Part shown: piece after piece, positions 37,401 through 48,256 of the stretch
How the letters are laid out: each line of letters opens with the position of its first letter
How positions within the stretch are numbered: the stretch's first letter is position 1
Assembly (NCBI GenBank): GCA_030248065.1
Contig: JASAMV010009355.1
Location: 1-64,000 of the forward strand
From: Rhynchonema sp. JSB1_4
Lineage: Eukaryota; Nematoda; Chromadorea; Monhysterida; Xyalidae
DNA: 64,000 nucleotides
Direction of reading: 5' to 3'
The notes under the pieces: model-generated
Database searches by the model: none
What the model was told of the DNA's origin: nothing
What the model saw: only the letters and a program-made list of their open reading frames with translations
Made by a program: the position numbers and the translations under genes

Positions 37401-40400
37401 CTGGCGGGTGGCGGGCAGCAGTCATCGAAGGGTCGACGTACGTCGCGCGGTGCGACCGCGGTGTCCGCGTCCAGTGCGACCAGCAGGACAAGGGCTATCG
37501 AATGGTTAGTGCCCCCCATCCAAGCCCTGAATTACCAAGGTGAACGGAAGAAACTGATAGCGCAAGTACAGTTATTGCCGCAATGACTCGTCGTGTTGAA
37601 TGCGTTGCGGTGATTCACGCTTGCGAAAGCAAACCTGTCACTGTCGTAGAAAGTTGATGCTCGTGAATTCTTGATTTGTTGACAGAACGCGAGACCGTAG
37701 TTCTATGGCACAATATTCAGACCCTGTTTTGTGGACAGCGAATTAGCCGCAATGCCCATTTATTGTGAAGCGAAGCATCGTCTTGGCACGCTGCAGGTCG
37801 GACAGTTCATCCGAGGACGGCCATCATGTCCGCATGTCAACGACGGTGCCGGGCAAGTATCGCTCCAGCTCCGATCGTTTGTCCACGTCATTGTACGATC
37901 AGGAGGATCGACAATCAACAGCGAGCGGCGTCGGTGCGGAGGATATCAGTGATGTGCATGTCAATCAATTGATCATTGTCACGCAGGTAGTCATTGGTTG
38001 GGTTGATTTTGATCGCATATGTTTGCCAACATGAACACAATGTTATCGTTATCTGCAATCTCTTTCCCGGAAGGTTGTGTTCGAACTTGCTTGAATCGGT
38101 TTTGTTGACAGCATTTCTGGCCACGCCGCACACTGATGCTGGCTGGTGAATCTAGATAAACAGTCCGACCCTAATAAACTGGACAATCACAACAAAACCA
38201 AACTAAAATAACGGAAATGGAAACCAAACCGTGTGCTTTTTATGACGTAAGAACTCTTCTTGCAAAATTTCAAAAGTCTTTTTGCATTGACAGCAAACCC
38301 CACCGCCGCCGAACAAACGGCAGTACGACCGAACCGGTGATCACCTGCCGCGACACAAACAGGTGCAGGAGTGGGCGTCGGAGATCAACGACGGACTGCG
38401 GCAGTACGAGACGCAGTTGTGGCTGGCGCATAGCGAACCCGAGAAAACCGTTGGCACCATTTCACAGGTTCGGCGGCCGCTTGCTTTGTGCCAGCAGCCA
38501 CAAATGACCATTACTGCGTAGCTACACAGCATTAATTGCAGGCGGAATTTGCCGAACTGAAGTCGGCTTCGAGTCATTCAGCATCATCTAGTCATCGACC
38601 AGTGACGGATCCGCATCCACACAAGGCCGAACAGCCAAGCAAACAGCCGCCACCGCCACCACCGGTAGGTTTGCGTGTCGCAGCAGTACAGGCAGGGGGT
38701 TTGATTGCTGAAATACCGCCGAATGAGCGTGGGGCCAGAGCAACCAGCGTCTTACTGACAACCACGTATGACAATCGGACACAGTGGTGTAGTTTGAGTC
38801 TGTGGGGGTTGGGGGGGAGCTACCCCCGTGGTATGGGGTATGGGAAATTGGCTGGGAGTATGGGGTATGGGAAATTTTTCACTTTTGGAACACAAGTACC
38901 AAACTTGACCATTTGTCGCCTAAAATGTCAAAAATCGCTTGCTGCCGCAAGAAAACCCTGTTTTAAGCACTTGTTAGACCAACTTTTGGCACTTTTAGAA
39001 GATTTTTGGGGTCATTTTTTCAAAAACCCCACCCTTCGGGTATGGGAAATTTAATTTTTGGAGAACCCCCTGGTATGGGAAATTTTTGATTTTTGGGGGT
39101 ATGTATGGGAAATTTCCCGAAAATTGCGCTGGATATGGGAAAATTTCGATTTCTGAACGACACCACTGATCGGACATGTGACTTTAGGCTGTTAACAGCA
39201 GCTAAAACAGGAACGTTGACTGCCACATTGATATTTGCAGACATCCGTGTCTGACGACACGCTGGTGGGTCGCAAATCGAACACGTCCGGTATCTGGCAT
39301 GTGAAGGCGATTGAACGCAAACGACAGACGTCAATGTCGGAGGGGCCCACGCATGGCCCGGCGCCCAGCACGTCGCTGCCCACCAATGTTGGCATTGAGT
39401 TCGTCAAGAAGTCGTTGGTTCGTTCGTACATGTGTTTGGGTGATATGTTGATGTTTTGTGTCATCATTTGGAGACGACGGTTGCTGTATGTTTTACTATT
39501 CACCTGTTCTCACCCTTTTCTTGGGACCTGTGATCATCTGACAATGTCCTGTCGCGTGTGTGGTTCACGATTTATCTGGGAAAATGGCGACAATTGCGGT
39601 TGACACACTACGCTATTGCTATTACACAATAATTGCAAATCAACCCAAAGACCACATGGTTGTCACAAAAAATGACAATTTGATCAGGCAATAACGACAC
39701 AATTTGATTGACAGACATCGATGCCCCGTTCGCCCATCATCCGTCGCGAACACCAGCGCGGCCAGGCGGTGCCCCGGTTCTATCCGGTGATCAAACCAGC
39801 GCGGCCGCATCTCGATCCGCGATCGCCTCGCAAACAGAAGACGCGCCACTCGTCGAATCCGCCTGTCGAAGTGTCAGGTTCGTGTGTGTGTGTTTATGGT
39901 TCGTCTGTTGTAAACCAGAGAATTGCCATGTTTTTCACGTCCGCTCTTGGAGGCGTCCGTTCGTCAATTTCCATTTTGGGCCATATACGTTTTGCGACAG
40001 AGTTGGGCGCACTAATTTCGACCAGCAGAAATGTTGTTCTCGAAAACCTAATAAAACAAGTTTTACGCCGTGCAAGGAATTTCACCACATCCGTACGTCA
40101 ATACACGGCCCAAATGAAAAGCATGACTGACTAGGTTCATGAAAGGTCCATTCTCTGAAGAGAAATCCGTAACGCCTATGCACCAGCTGCTAAATGCGTT
40201 GAAACGTGTTCGGGACCAATTTTCCAAAGGCAGCCGGTGGCATAAAAAATCAAAATTTTGTGGTTTCAACGACCATCAACAACAAAATTCCGCTCATAGG
40301 GCATTATTTTGCACAAATGCACAAACGAAGACTTGTTACATTTCAGTTGGTTGGTTGCTTGATGCGAAGGCGCCACACGGCGCGAGCACGAGTGCGGCCA

Positions 40401-42466
40401 GTTCAGGCAAGCCGCCGATGCCACCGTCCGGTCAAACGCATCGAACATCCATATCATCATCAACAACTAGTCAAGCAAACTCACAACGTCCCCCGTTAGT
40501 GTTTGATGCTGCGATTTATTTTGCTGAAAATTCGTTGTTTTCAATTTGTGACTTGAAAATCGATTTTGTTTGTTGCAGCGATGACCCACAGACGTATCCG
40601 GCCAATTTGACGCATCCGTCACACACGCTGCTGCAGGAGAATGGATTTCAGCAGCAGGTCGGTTGGCACGGATCTGTTGACAGAGTTTGATTTTCTGGCC
40701 ATATATTTGTTGACGAAGGCCAATTGCTGCTGCAAGATGCTGCCGCTTGCACCTCAAGCTACCGGTTCTTTCTCAACAATTTTGACTTATTCCTTTCAAT
40801 TGTGTTTCAATTGTGTATCCGCGGTCTACTTTTCCCTCAACACCCAAGCCCAACAGCAACATCACTATTGCATTGTATTGCAGCTGTACACTTCCTGGCG
40901 CACACAATGTCTCAAATTGCGCGCCAATTGCGGCTACGGCACGGACGAGATGAACGCTCTGTATCGTTTCTGGTCGTTCTTTCTTCGCGACAATTTCAAT
41001 CGCAAAATGTATGACGAGTTCAGACGACTGTCGGCTGAAGACGCCGTCGCCGGACATCGGTTGGTTGGGTCCTGGGCTGGGCTTAGAGATCTGGGGCCCG
41101 TACCCGACACCCCGTCAACTGACATCTGGTACCCGACACCTGTGAAAAAGCCAACACAAAGACCTGATCGTACCTTTGAAAAAGAAACAGGCAAAGTATT
41201 GCTCATTTGCCTATTTGATGCAAAGTTTTGGTTCAGGACTGGTGCTTTGTTTTTTCACTCGTCAATTTTTGATAGCAAGTCTCAACACACCGACGCTCGG
41301 GTACATATTATCGTTGATGTTTTATGGACACTATATGTACAATTTTGTGTTCGGGATGCTTCTATGCCGGAATGATGTGATGTCTGAACCTGACCGAACA
41401 TTGTCAAGCGTGTGGACACATTTCACTGACACTGACCGGAAATCTGATAAAAAAATCCAGCATTGCATTTGTGTCAAAGACGGCCTGTACTGTCGGCCGT
41501 CACTGCAGGTACGGCGTGGAATGTCTGTTCCGTTTCTACTCGTACGGTTTGGAGCGCAAATTCCGTCCGCCGATCTATCTGGACTTTATGCAAGAGACGA
41601 TCAACGACGTCCGTCGCGGCCAGTTGTACGGACTGGAGAAATTCTGGGCCTTTCTCAAATATTACAAGGACTCGCGACAGTTGGACGTGGCGCCGTTCCT
41701 CAAAGAGCAGCTCGCGCGATACAAGAAGCTCGAGGATTTCGCGCGCGCTAATGACGTGGGTGCCTTTGTTGTTTTTGCTTCATTACGCCGTCTTGGCGTG
41801 CAGCACCAGGACGGCCCCTTCGAGACACTTTGGCCGGCTGGCATCCTTGGTTCGGCTTGACTGTTTTGCTCCATTACACACTATGATCGAAATCAAACTT
41901 GGTGATCGGATGCGACTTGCCTTGACAGTGCGTCATTCTTCCATTAAGGATATTAAGAAATTTACTGGAGCCACGAAATTTTCGTTCGTTTTTAGCTAAT
42001 CATTTTTAGGTCATTTTAGAACATGTTTTACGCCGGACGAAATTCGTGGCATCACTCAATTTCTTAATATTTTTAATTCGAAAACGTCACGTGACCCAAG
42101 GCAGATCGCATCCGATCCGATCACCAAGTTTGATATCGCTCTATGTATTGAAGCAGCAGCCAGCCGCTTGACTAGCGCACTGGTTCAGCACACGCTCGTG
42201 TTGTGGATGGACACACACGGGCACCTGGCTGGGTGTCTATACATGCCTGTCTGTGATGTGTTTTATCACTTCTGATTCTCGCGGTGCTAAAAATTTATTC
42301 AATTTAGCCGGCATGTGCGGCGAAAATGGAACTGGAGGCAGACGGCGTGCGTCGCAATACGAGTGCGGCCGCGCTGCCCAGTCAACAACGAAAACGGTCC
42401 GTCCAGCCAATCAGCGAGTCCGATTCAAAATCATCGGCCAATCAAGACGCGACGGTCGCTTCGTAG
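13375..42466 (+). CDS. LARP1: La-related protein 1 (33 coding exons)
   Basis: LARP1 binds the cap and 5'TOP motif of ribosomal-protein mRNAs and poly(A) tails in the cytoplasm, linking mTORC1 signalling to translation. The spliced model is 5616 nt, about 1871 codons, and all 32 introns keep phase. Recognisable parts in order: RG-rich and polyQ N-terminus, La motif (about residues 822-900), the acidic [13 protein letters not shown] box, the [13 protein letters not shown] box (here VNQLIIVTQ), [13 protein letters not shown], and C-terminal DM15 repeats (about 1665-1815). It is longer than human LARP1 (about 1100 residues) because of a low-complexity N-terminal half. The start exon is inferred; exons 15-32 are very secure from family motifs. 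Exon lists are in the block entries below. Confidence 0.93.
14336..14705. mobile_element. hAT-like MITE A4, TSD TTACGGAC
   Basis: The same termini as A1-A3 (CAGTGTAGTTCCTGG and CCAGGAACTACACTG) lie between perfect TTACGGAC duplications (14328-14335, 14706-14713). The A/T core is also the same, but the subterminal motif is GGTACACTATCTCCCCCTC instead of GGTACACTAACCGCCGCG in all copies at both ends. A5 (62831) is the second member of this subfamily. Confidence 0.9.
18946..19048. repeat. Small foldback element (103 bp)
   Basis: GTCAAATCATCTCGTC on the left and GACGAGATGATTTGAC on the right are exact inverted repeats. Pairing continues as GTCGTCGAACACATG against CATGTGTCCGACGAC. It lies in LARP1 intron 1. 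No duplication was identified. Confidence 0.7.
19402..19446. repeat. TG microsatellite
   Basis: TTTGTGTGTGTGTGTGTGTG is followed by CACATGTGTGCG and ATATGTGTGTAAG. It is a simple tract in LARP1 intron 1 with no other feature. Confidence 0.8.
20354..20735. mobile_element. hAT-like MITE L1, TSD GCAGAATG
   Basis: The ends CAGTGATGTGGTTGG and CCAACTACATCACTG lie between perfect GCAGAATG duplications (20346-20353, 20736-20743). Its subterminal motif is CTAGCTAGCTTTCTTGCTCC, with oligo-G/C runs just inside the left end. It has the same architecture as families A to K but a different motif. It lies in LARP1 intron 1. Confidence 0.88.
22808..23914. repeat. 1.1-kb inverted-repeat unit with tRNA-like centre
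   Basis: Arms of about 115 bp (22808-22925 and 23797-23914) are inverted copies. For example AAAAAAGTCCTCACCGACGA on the left pairs with TCGTCGGTGAGGACTTTTTT on the right. The roughly 870 bp between them include the tRNA-like segment at 23341-23424. It may be a foldback element or two inverted solo repeats. Confidence 0.6.
23341..23424 (+). tRNA. tRNA-like sequence, possibly a pseudogene
   Basis: An A-box-like TAGCGCAATCGG with a GCGC/GCGC D-stem is followed by a perfect B box GGTTCAAACCC in a 5-bp T stem (ACAGG/CCTGT). Acceptor halves GGATCGC and GCGAGTC pair at six of seven positions. A T-run terminator follows immediately. A GTGCG/CGCAC hairpin before the T arm could be a long variable arm. 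The anticodon stem is poor, so no amino acid is assigned. It may be a tRNA pseudogene or tRNA-derived element. Confidence 0.45.
24971..30214 (+). CDS. LARP1: LARP1 exons 2-12, low-complexity N-terminal half
   Basis: Exons: 24971-25283, 26261-26545, 26848-27027, 27250-27460, 27888-28014, 28367-28419, 28491-28924, 29476-29598, 29711-29799, 29876-29962, 30052-30214; phases agree at every join. Exon 3 has [12 protein letters not shown]. Exons 3 and 4 carry RG-rich [12 protein letters not shown] and [11 protein letters not shown]. Exon 8 encodes a run of about 15 glutamines (CAA/CAG, 28807-28850). Exon 11 is acidic ([17 protein letters not shown]). Exon 8 could instead end at 29017, adding 31 residues ([18 protein letters not shown]) in the same phase. 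Exon 7 is the least certain. The charged, RG-rich character suits RNA binding. Confidence 0.78.
27480..27724. mobile_element. Truncated K-family MITE in LARP1 intron 5
   Basis: The right end CGACACCACTG and the internal stretch GGTGCTTGTTCCAAAAGTGA match K1 (48376-48803). The left terminus is missing. Confidence 0.55.
29035..29359. mobile_element. M-family MITE in LARP1 intron 8
   Basis: It has CTATCTATCGTCAACA-like motifs (29256-29340) and a terminus CCAAGTACTACACTG, as in M1 (50121-50609). The core includes AAATCGAGCGCTACGCAC, a decayed form of the shared GC palindrome. The left terminus is not identifiable. Confidence 0.55.
32649..32762. mobile_element. Small foldback MITE T1
   Basis: The ends CAGGGTT and AACCCTG, with inner GGTGGCTCATTTG and TGAGCCACCATTAGTGGC, form a 114-bp imperfect palindrome. 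The flanks CTATCAGC and CTGTCAGT match at six of eight positions. CAGGG ends with an 8-bp duplication are typical of hAT elements. It lies in LARP1 intron 12. Confidence 0.6.
32964..34836 (+). CDS. LARP1: LARP1 exons 13-17, La motif module
   Basis: Exons: 32964-33086, 33195-33289, 33605-33771, 34273-34465, 34743-34836. Exons 13-14 are Ala/Pro/Thr-rich linker. The La motif is split by a phase-2 intron: exon 15 ends in [10 protein letters not shown], and exon 16 continues as [20 protein letters not shown] then [18 protein letters not shown]. These are the family's signature residues, including the aromatic and FLRRKMD positions that form the RNA 3'-end pocket in La proteins. Exon 17 ([13 protein letters not shown]) matches the segment right after the La motif in animal LARP1. 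Intron 12, at 2.75 kb, is the second largest. Confidence 0.95.
35037..35375. mobile_element. MITE fragment in LARP1 intron 17
   Basis: GCGGCTGATCCAGCTTTTGG at the left and the core CACGAAGCGCGCGAAGTTTT resemble the element at 3640-4090. The right end lies near CACCGGATCCGCC, which pairs with the left end in inverted orientation. Confidence 0.55.
35438..38664 (+). CDS. LARP1: LARP1 exons 18-26, central region
   Basis: Exons: 35438-35522, 35735-36252, 36348-36467, 36592-36781, 36983-37077, 37327-37504, 37797-37986, 38294-38467, 38542-38664. Exon 20 has [16 protein letters not shown], corresponding to the NWIEVKKRPR segment of vertebrate LARP1. Exon 21 is RG/Gln-rich. Exon 23 has [13 protein letters not shown] and ends in AIEW; exon 24 continues with SDSSSED and ends VNQLIIVTQ. 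Exon 25 has [11 protein letters not shown] and [17 protein letters not shown]. This order is exactly that of the animal LARP1 middle region. All joins keep phase. Confidence 0.94.
38782..39168. mobile_element. hAT-like MITE K2, TSD ATCGGACA
   Basis: The ends CAGTGGTGTAGTTTGAG and CGACACCACTG lie between perfect ATCGGACA duplications (38774-38781, 39169-39176). The motif GTATGGGAAATTTCCC/GGTATGGGAAATTT is repeated at both ends. It lies in LARP1 intron 26, in the same sense orientation as none of the exons, and leaves both splice sites intact. Confidence 0.88.
39241..42466 (+). CDS. LARP1: LARP1 exons 27-33, DM15 C-terminus
   Basis: Exons: 39241-39417, 39715-39877, 40347-40494, 40579-40657, 40884-41059, 41509-41755, 42308-42466 (stop TAG). 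Exon 28 has [14 protein letters not shown] and [12 protein letters not shown]. Exon 29 opens with VGWLLDAK. Exons 30-32 encode the DM15 region, the cap/TOP-binding domain: [15 protein letters not shown], then [17 protein letters not shown], then [18 protein letters not shown] and [14 protein letters not shown]. The helices and aromatic residues are well conserved. Exon 33 is a charged tail; its acceptor (TTCAATTTAG) is weak, so it is less certain. Confidence 0.95.
41888..42138. mobile_element. Foldback element Q1 in LARP1 intron 32
   Basis: AATCAAACTTGGTGATCGGA on the left pairs with TCCGATCACCAAGTTTGAT on the right, and inner arms such as GCCACGAAATTTTCG pair with CGAAATTCGTGGC. A minimal relative made of the same termini lies at 55170-55243. 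Confidence 0.7.
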
Positions 42467-42638
42467 TACACTACACCGCACAACAAGGCTGCTGACAACG
42501 AGATAGTAAATATCGGTATTCGTGCTGTTTCGGCATGATGATTTTCTCTTTGTGTTGATTGGTTATTTGATTTGAGCGATGTTATTGTTATTCGAAGCAG
42601 ATGTTACCACATTGACCGATGTTTCATGCACGTGTGTG

Positions 42639-43061
42639 TATACTTGCGGGCCGAAAAAAAACCGTTTTTTTCCGGAAAAAAAACCGAAAAAAAACCGTTT
42701 TTTTTCCGAGGCCCGGAAAAATACGCTTTTATTTTTCCGGAAATTTTTCCAAGTGGCAACTTTTGGAAAAAACGGTTTTTTTTCCAAAAATTTTCGAGAT
42801 ATTTTCAAAGGTTGCGAAAGGATGTTGCCAAAACCAATGTAAATCGGTGCTAAACAGTTCAAAATGAGCACTTTTTAATCTGCAAGTGCATTTTTAGCCT
42901 ATTTCAGGCCATTTCCCGATAAAATTGTCTCCAAAATAGGCGTTTTTGGACCATGGGTATCCTTAAGTACTGGAAAAATATTTGGAAAAAAACGGTTTTT
43001 TTTCCGGAAAAAAACGGTTTTTTTTCCAAAAATATATTTTGCGGAAAAATACGCAAGTATA
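42639..43061. mobile_element. MITE D2, TSD CGTGTGTG
   Basis: The ends TATACTTGCG and CGCAAGTATA lie between perfect CGTGTGTG duplications (42631-42638, 43062-43069). It is nearly identical to D1, with AAACGG-containing clusters at both ends. It sits just downstream of the LARP1 stop, so it may be in the 3' UTR. Confidence 0.88.
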
Positions 43062-43069
43062 CGTGTGTG

Positions 43070-44380
43070 TGATTCGTAACTTGCGGATGTGTGCGTGTGT
43101 GCAAAACAGTCAAATGACGTCATACATTTCTGCTCTTTTGTATATATATATGGCAAAATTGATTAATTTTGGGTTACAAATCGATTAGTGAATATTCATA
43201 TTTTTATGCTTGCTAAATTTACTTTCATGACTAAACGTGTGTTCCGGATTCGCCGTTTTTTGGCCACAAATATTTCATTTTTCACTGTTACTTGTTCGTG
43301 GTCCCAGCCTTTCCACCATGTTCAGTTACCGCCCAGATAGTTAGGTATTTGGTTAGATGCCCTGAATTTGGTTTCGTAAAAGGTTCTCCGTTTAAAACTT
43401 ATACATATGCTACCATATTTGGGTTGTGATAGCCGCTGTTGGGTTCAACTACTAAAAGATTCTAGATCAAAGCAGCCTTTGTTTGTGTTATTGTAACATA
43501 ATTTCGGTTCTATGTACCGTATCCCATTATACTCACTGAGACACTTTCCTCCAAACTTTCTAGCATGCCCTTTACAAACTCCGGTCAGCATACATTGTGC
43601 TCCAAAAGTGCTCATGCTCAGCGAAAAATTCTATTTGTTTTTAATACGTATTCCTGTTGTTGTTGTGCTGCATAATCTAATCGTGTCTCGGATGCATCTG
43701 TGTACTCAAGTCATATTTTCAGAAATTCCTTGGCCCTAAAATGACCTATTCAACGTACACCACTGCACCATGCTCTTATCTGTATCTGACACTGTCAAAA
43801 TCAACAGCACGAAATCTGTGAATGCTTTTATATTCCCGTATTTGCTGATTTCTCCACAGCACACTGCCGCAACGCAAAATTCTCCCGAAATTCGAAATAT
43901 GACTAACGTTATTACCGTATTCTCCCACAATTCCTGTTACTAACTTGTTTCCACAATTATGCGCACCCGCCCAGCCTTTGTCATCACAACTCGCACTTCG
44001 TCCCTGCAATCCGAATTGATAGAATATTGATCTGCTAAATGCATTTGACTATCGCGCAAGAGCTTTCAATGAGTAACGTTTGACTTGATGACCCATTTCC
44101 CCACCAGTTTTTCTTTACGTGGTTTACTTCCATTCGCAACAATTTTTTCAGCTGACAGAATGTTTTACCACGATTCATATCCCTCAATTTCCAGGAATTA
44201 CAACGGTATTTTACTCCATTATATCACATAAAACCAAGACGGTCGGAATACACCGCTTGCTATTGCTTGATAGATAAAAAATCGATTGCTTGCCCGCCTA
44301 TTTTCTGACAAATATCTATGCTAGGGTTGTTTCTTCATCAGGCCTGCCTGAAGGGCCTGTTACTCCGAAAATGTGTGTCC
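43070..44380. other. LARP1/mtIF3 intergenic or 3' UTR sequence
   Basis: Unique T-rich sequence with no protein-like exon and no clear repeat. It may be LARP1 3' UTR, but no poly(A) site can be assigned. Confidence 0.4.
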
Positions 44381-45421
44381 TTAAAGTGCAAGGGACATAA
44401 TTCATATTTGCAAAATGGGACCATTTTTATTGCTGGAAGTGAAAGCCGCAATCAAGGTGACCATCCTTCAAAAAGAAGTACCGTCTAAAAGTGTCAAATG
44501 AACTGTCAAAAAGTGTGCCAAAAGTGCACCTCTGGGAGTATAAGCACCAGCTGATCTAGCCGCCCCCCGGACATGATTTTCAGGCATCGTATACGGAAGC
44601 AGCACATCACCGAACGAACGAAGTTGGAAAATCGATGTTGCACGATATGATCGTCACACCGACGGCGACGGAGTGAGTTGAAAAATCATAAGTCCTTCAA
44701 AAAGGCTCATTTCGCGATTCTGAAACCGGTTCTGGAACCGGTCAAATTTGCCGTATTGGTTTATGTTTCATTGAAGTGCACCAGTGTCGGTGTCCACTCG
44801 TAGAGGTCGATACCTTTGGTGGACCACCTTCTGTTGCGTCCCCAATGTACATGGTCATATATATGTAATCACCGAAACATTTTCATTTGACTTCCGATCC
44901 GTTGACACTTGTTGACACATCGAACTGAAAATGTTTCGGTGATTACATATATAAGACTATGTACATTGGGGACGTAACAGAAGGTGGTCCACCAAAGGTA
45001 TCGACCTGCAAATGGACACCGATGCTGGTGCACTTCAATGAAACATAAACCAATACGGCAAATTTGACTGGTTCCAGAACCGGTTTCAGAATCGCGAAAT
45101 GAGCCTTTTTGAAGGACTTATGATTTTTCAACTTTCTCCGTCGGTGTGACGATCATATCATGCAACATCGATTTTCCAACTTCGTTCGTTCGGTGATGTG
45201 CTGCTTCCGTACGATGCCTGAAAATCATGTCCGGGGGGCGGCTAGATCAGTTGGTGCTTATACTCCCAGAGGTGCACCTTTGGCACACTTTTTGACAGTT
45301 CATTTGACGCTTTTAGACGGTACTTCTTTTTGAAGGATGGTCACCTTGATTGCGGCTTTCAGTTCCAGCAACAAAAAATGGTCCCATTTTCCAAATATGA
45401 ATTATGTCCCTTGCACTTTAA
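44381..45421. mobile_element. 1.04-kb palindrome P2 bounded by TTAA
   Basis: Arms of about 495 bp start TTAAAGTGCAAGGGACATAA and end TTATGTCCCTTGCACTTTAA. Mismatches are few. A short spacer near 44890-44920 (GTTGACACTTGTTGACAC) is flanked by CCGAAACATTTTCA and TGAAAATGTTTCGG. Like P1 it is bounded by TTAA with AGTG just inside. There is no coding capacity beyond short mirrored frames. Confidence 0.78.
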
Positions 45422-47063
45422 GTTTTTCATACGTTCTGGCGTTTCCTGGGCCTATCAATTTTTCTACTACATAATATAGTTGTTGTTTATTGTTGTGTTG
45501 TTGCCCCTTTGCCACTTTCGCTTTTTTGTTGCTATTTTGTGTCGTTACCTTACGTTTTCGCTGCTATAAAACTGATTAGCCACTTCTAGCGTTAGTCTTT
45601 GTAGTCCTTTCTTTCGTTTCCAATAGTTTTTTAGTTACAAAATTGTGTACACTTGCTTATTATATAGTCAATTGTCCTTCAGCACTGTGCTTAGCTAACA
45701 TTTTGGTGTGGCATTACAATAGACGCTTTGTTACATTGTTATGTAATCTAAATAGTACCCACCGTATTTGTACGTTATATGTGTAACCCGGGTGTTTTTT
45801 TACTTTTTGTTCATTATAATATCGGTTGACAACCTGAAATATGTAATACGTGTTAAGATGCGTTTGTCTCACTCAATTTTTTTATGTGTGTACATTGTAC
45901 GTCTGTCTGGTGGAACATAATTTTAGTTTTAAAAGTGCGCAAACTAAACGCCAATTTTCCTGGTTTTTGCGTTGCTGAGTTCCTATGACATCCATCTAAC
46001 CGCACAACTGTTGACACCAAGAGCTCAATTTTGTTACCATTTCCGCACCAAACGCAGCATTGTTTAAAAACGTTTTATATTTTTCTGTGTACCGGTAATG
46101 CTTGCAGGAAATAAATCCACACATCTCGCCTAAGTGGGTAAATGGATATTATTATGTACCTGTGTTGACCTTTGGTCGGATTTGTTTGTCCTTATTTTCC
46201 TATTTCTTTTCACTATCGGACTAAACAAACAACTCATGGCAGTGTGAAAAAGTATTATTTATATGTATATTAATTCTATTATTTAGTTGTTGTTTGCGCC
46301 CCAAACAGGCACGAAGCGGTCTACGACTACGTCATGCTGTCAATATTGAATGCCATAACTGCCTTCTGCACTGTATCCTGTCCTGTGTTTCAATGTGAAA
46401 TATATATAGTACCTACATGTTGAAAATTTATATTGGTTTCGAAAAGTAACGTTGTTCTCCCAGTGTGCAGTGCATTGAACATTTTTGTGTGAAATAGTAA
46501 CCAAGTTTCTTATTAACAATAACGTGTATTTAACGATATCCTGTATCATATCGGTACCAGTTTCTTGTGAAAAAATGGTGAGCACAAACGGAAAATTAAC
46601 GAAGTTGCTGCACTTTTACTTTATATATCTTGTTGGGTTTGTAATTGATGCGGTGTTTCTTTTTACGTTTTCTTGTTCTCCCCATTTCGTGATTGGTTCC
46701 CCCGTTTAGTGTCTACGATTCTTGTCAAGCGTCTATATATTATATTTACAAAGAATTTGCATGCGTTTGTTGACTTGTTTTTGTTCAGTTCTATAAAATA
46801 ATACCCTTTTCTCCATTCTGTTCTTGCAATGTCTTGGTAGATTTTGTCACTATTTCATGTGTTGATGTTGAAACGCTGTTGAAAAACAGCAACACGCGGA
46901 TGCGCTTGTTCATTATGTTCTATGAAGAAAACTATTGTGGTATGATTTTCTTTTGGCTAAAACACTGTTTTGGTCTCGGTCTCGTGATTTCCAATAAATA
47001 AACTGATAAAAATGTTCGAAAATATGCAATGATGATTATTTTATTGTTTGGGCTAATCAGTTG
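45422..47063. other. Convergent intergenic region
   Basis: A/T-rich, strongly T-biased on the + strand, with AATAAA-like hexamers near 46109 and 46995. I see no exon or repeat. The mtIF3 stop codon follows at 47064-47066. Confidence 0.4.
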
Positions 47064-48074
47064 TCAGGGCACATCTTTCGGAAGAAAAATCAATATGGAT
47101 TTTTTGGCATCCAATGACTCAGCCACGTGCTTTGAACGCTTGGCACCGAACCCGCTGGCCTCGACGGCTTCACACAAACGTTTGGCGCACGACTCCTGCA
47201 AACGAACGATAAAATAAAACAAATAAATTCAAACAAACGGGAATATCATGGTTCTGGTTTTGCAAAAGATGTTCACCATTTCTTCCACGGTCGTCAGTCG
47301 TCGTTTAGCACCAAGGATCTCGACTCGAACCTGATGTCCTTTCAGCAGCTTATCATTGATTTGGCGTACTTTGAGCTCGGTTTCGCGCTCACCCGTAGAA
47401 ACCGTCAATCTATATCAAGAGATTACGTAGATTGAAAAATAGCTTGCCACAAATTGGACGCTCAAACACACCTCACAGTTTTCTCTTTCTTCACCAGCGT
47501 GCTGCTCTCAACATCTCCACTCCTCACTGGCGGCTTTCGCTTGCTGAACTTTTTGAGCGCCGTCAGTCTCCAGCGAGGCAGAATGTTCTGATCGCGATCG
47601 GCCTTGCTGATCTGCTCCAGACTCAGATCCTTGTCGATGGCCAATTTATTGGCCTGCGACTTCCACATGACACCAATCGATTCGTGTTTGTCATCGATCA
47701 CATCAATTTTCTCGTCTCGTTCATCCGGACGAAGCAGGAATTCGGCTGCGGGAGAACAAGACAGTTTCTTTCTATCGTTCAGTTTGGATGTATTTTGTAT
47801 CGAACATCAACGGAATAATGAATCACACAAAGACCAACATAAATATTCGTCTGGCAGCGGCTTTGACGATGATGCGCGAACGGTTACTACCAGTCGTGTA
47901 ATAGTGGTGGCACGCAGGACCGAGTTTAATCGGCATGCGGAAACAGAAACCCAGCAGCGTTGGACAGCGAGAATGTTGTGTGAAGCTTCGTGAGCGTTTC
48001 TTGTTGAATTCAGCAGACTGGCGGCAAACATCGACCCCGGTCGTCGAACTTGCTGGGGCAGCCAGCAACGGCAT
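47064..48074 (-). CDS. MTIF3: Mitochondrial translation initiation factor IF-3
   Basis: IF-3 binds the small mitoribosomal subunit, keeps it apart from the large one and checks start-site pairing. Exons (in gene order): about 47891-48074, 47472-47745, 47277-47409, 47064-47195; 723 nt, 240 residues. Exon 2 shows the IF3 N-domain pattern VIDDKHESIGVMWKSQANKL then DLSLEQISKADRDQ. Exons 3-4 show the C-domain: LTVSTGERETELKVRQINDK, LLKGHQVRVEILG and ILIFLPKD at the last strand. The first exon is inferred from frame and phase only. It is Arg/Ser-rich and could be the mitochondrial presequence. The gene converges with LARP1. IF3 identity rests on remembered family patterns, as mtIF3 is poorly conserved. 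Confidence 0.75.
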
Positions 48075-48256
48075 TGTCTTGAGACGTTGCGGGAAGTGAA
48101 CATTTTCGAAAGGCACGTCATTCACGCCCCATGATCACTTCCTGCTTGTTGCATCCAACGCACGTGTCGTCGTGTCGTGTAGGCAACACAATATGCTTTG
48201 GTCTCGCAACGAACGCGGACTGGCGACGATAGAATCAACAAAATTGTAATCCGACC

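Noticed and set aside
47807..48121. Alternative mtIF3 first exon in another frame, with a mitochondrial-presequence look
   Set aside because: Its candidate donors do not give the phase-1 end needed by exon 2, whereas the chosen frame does. It remains possible if another exon lies between.
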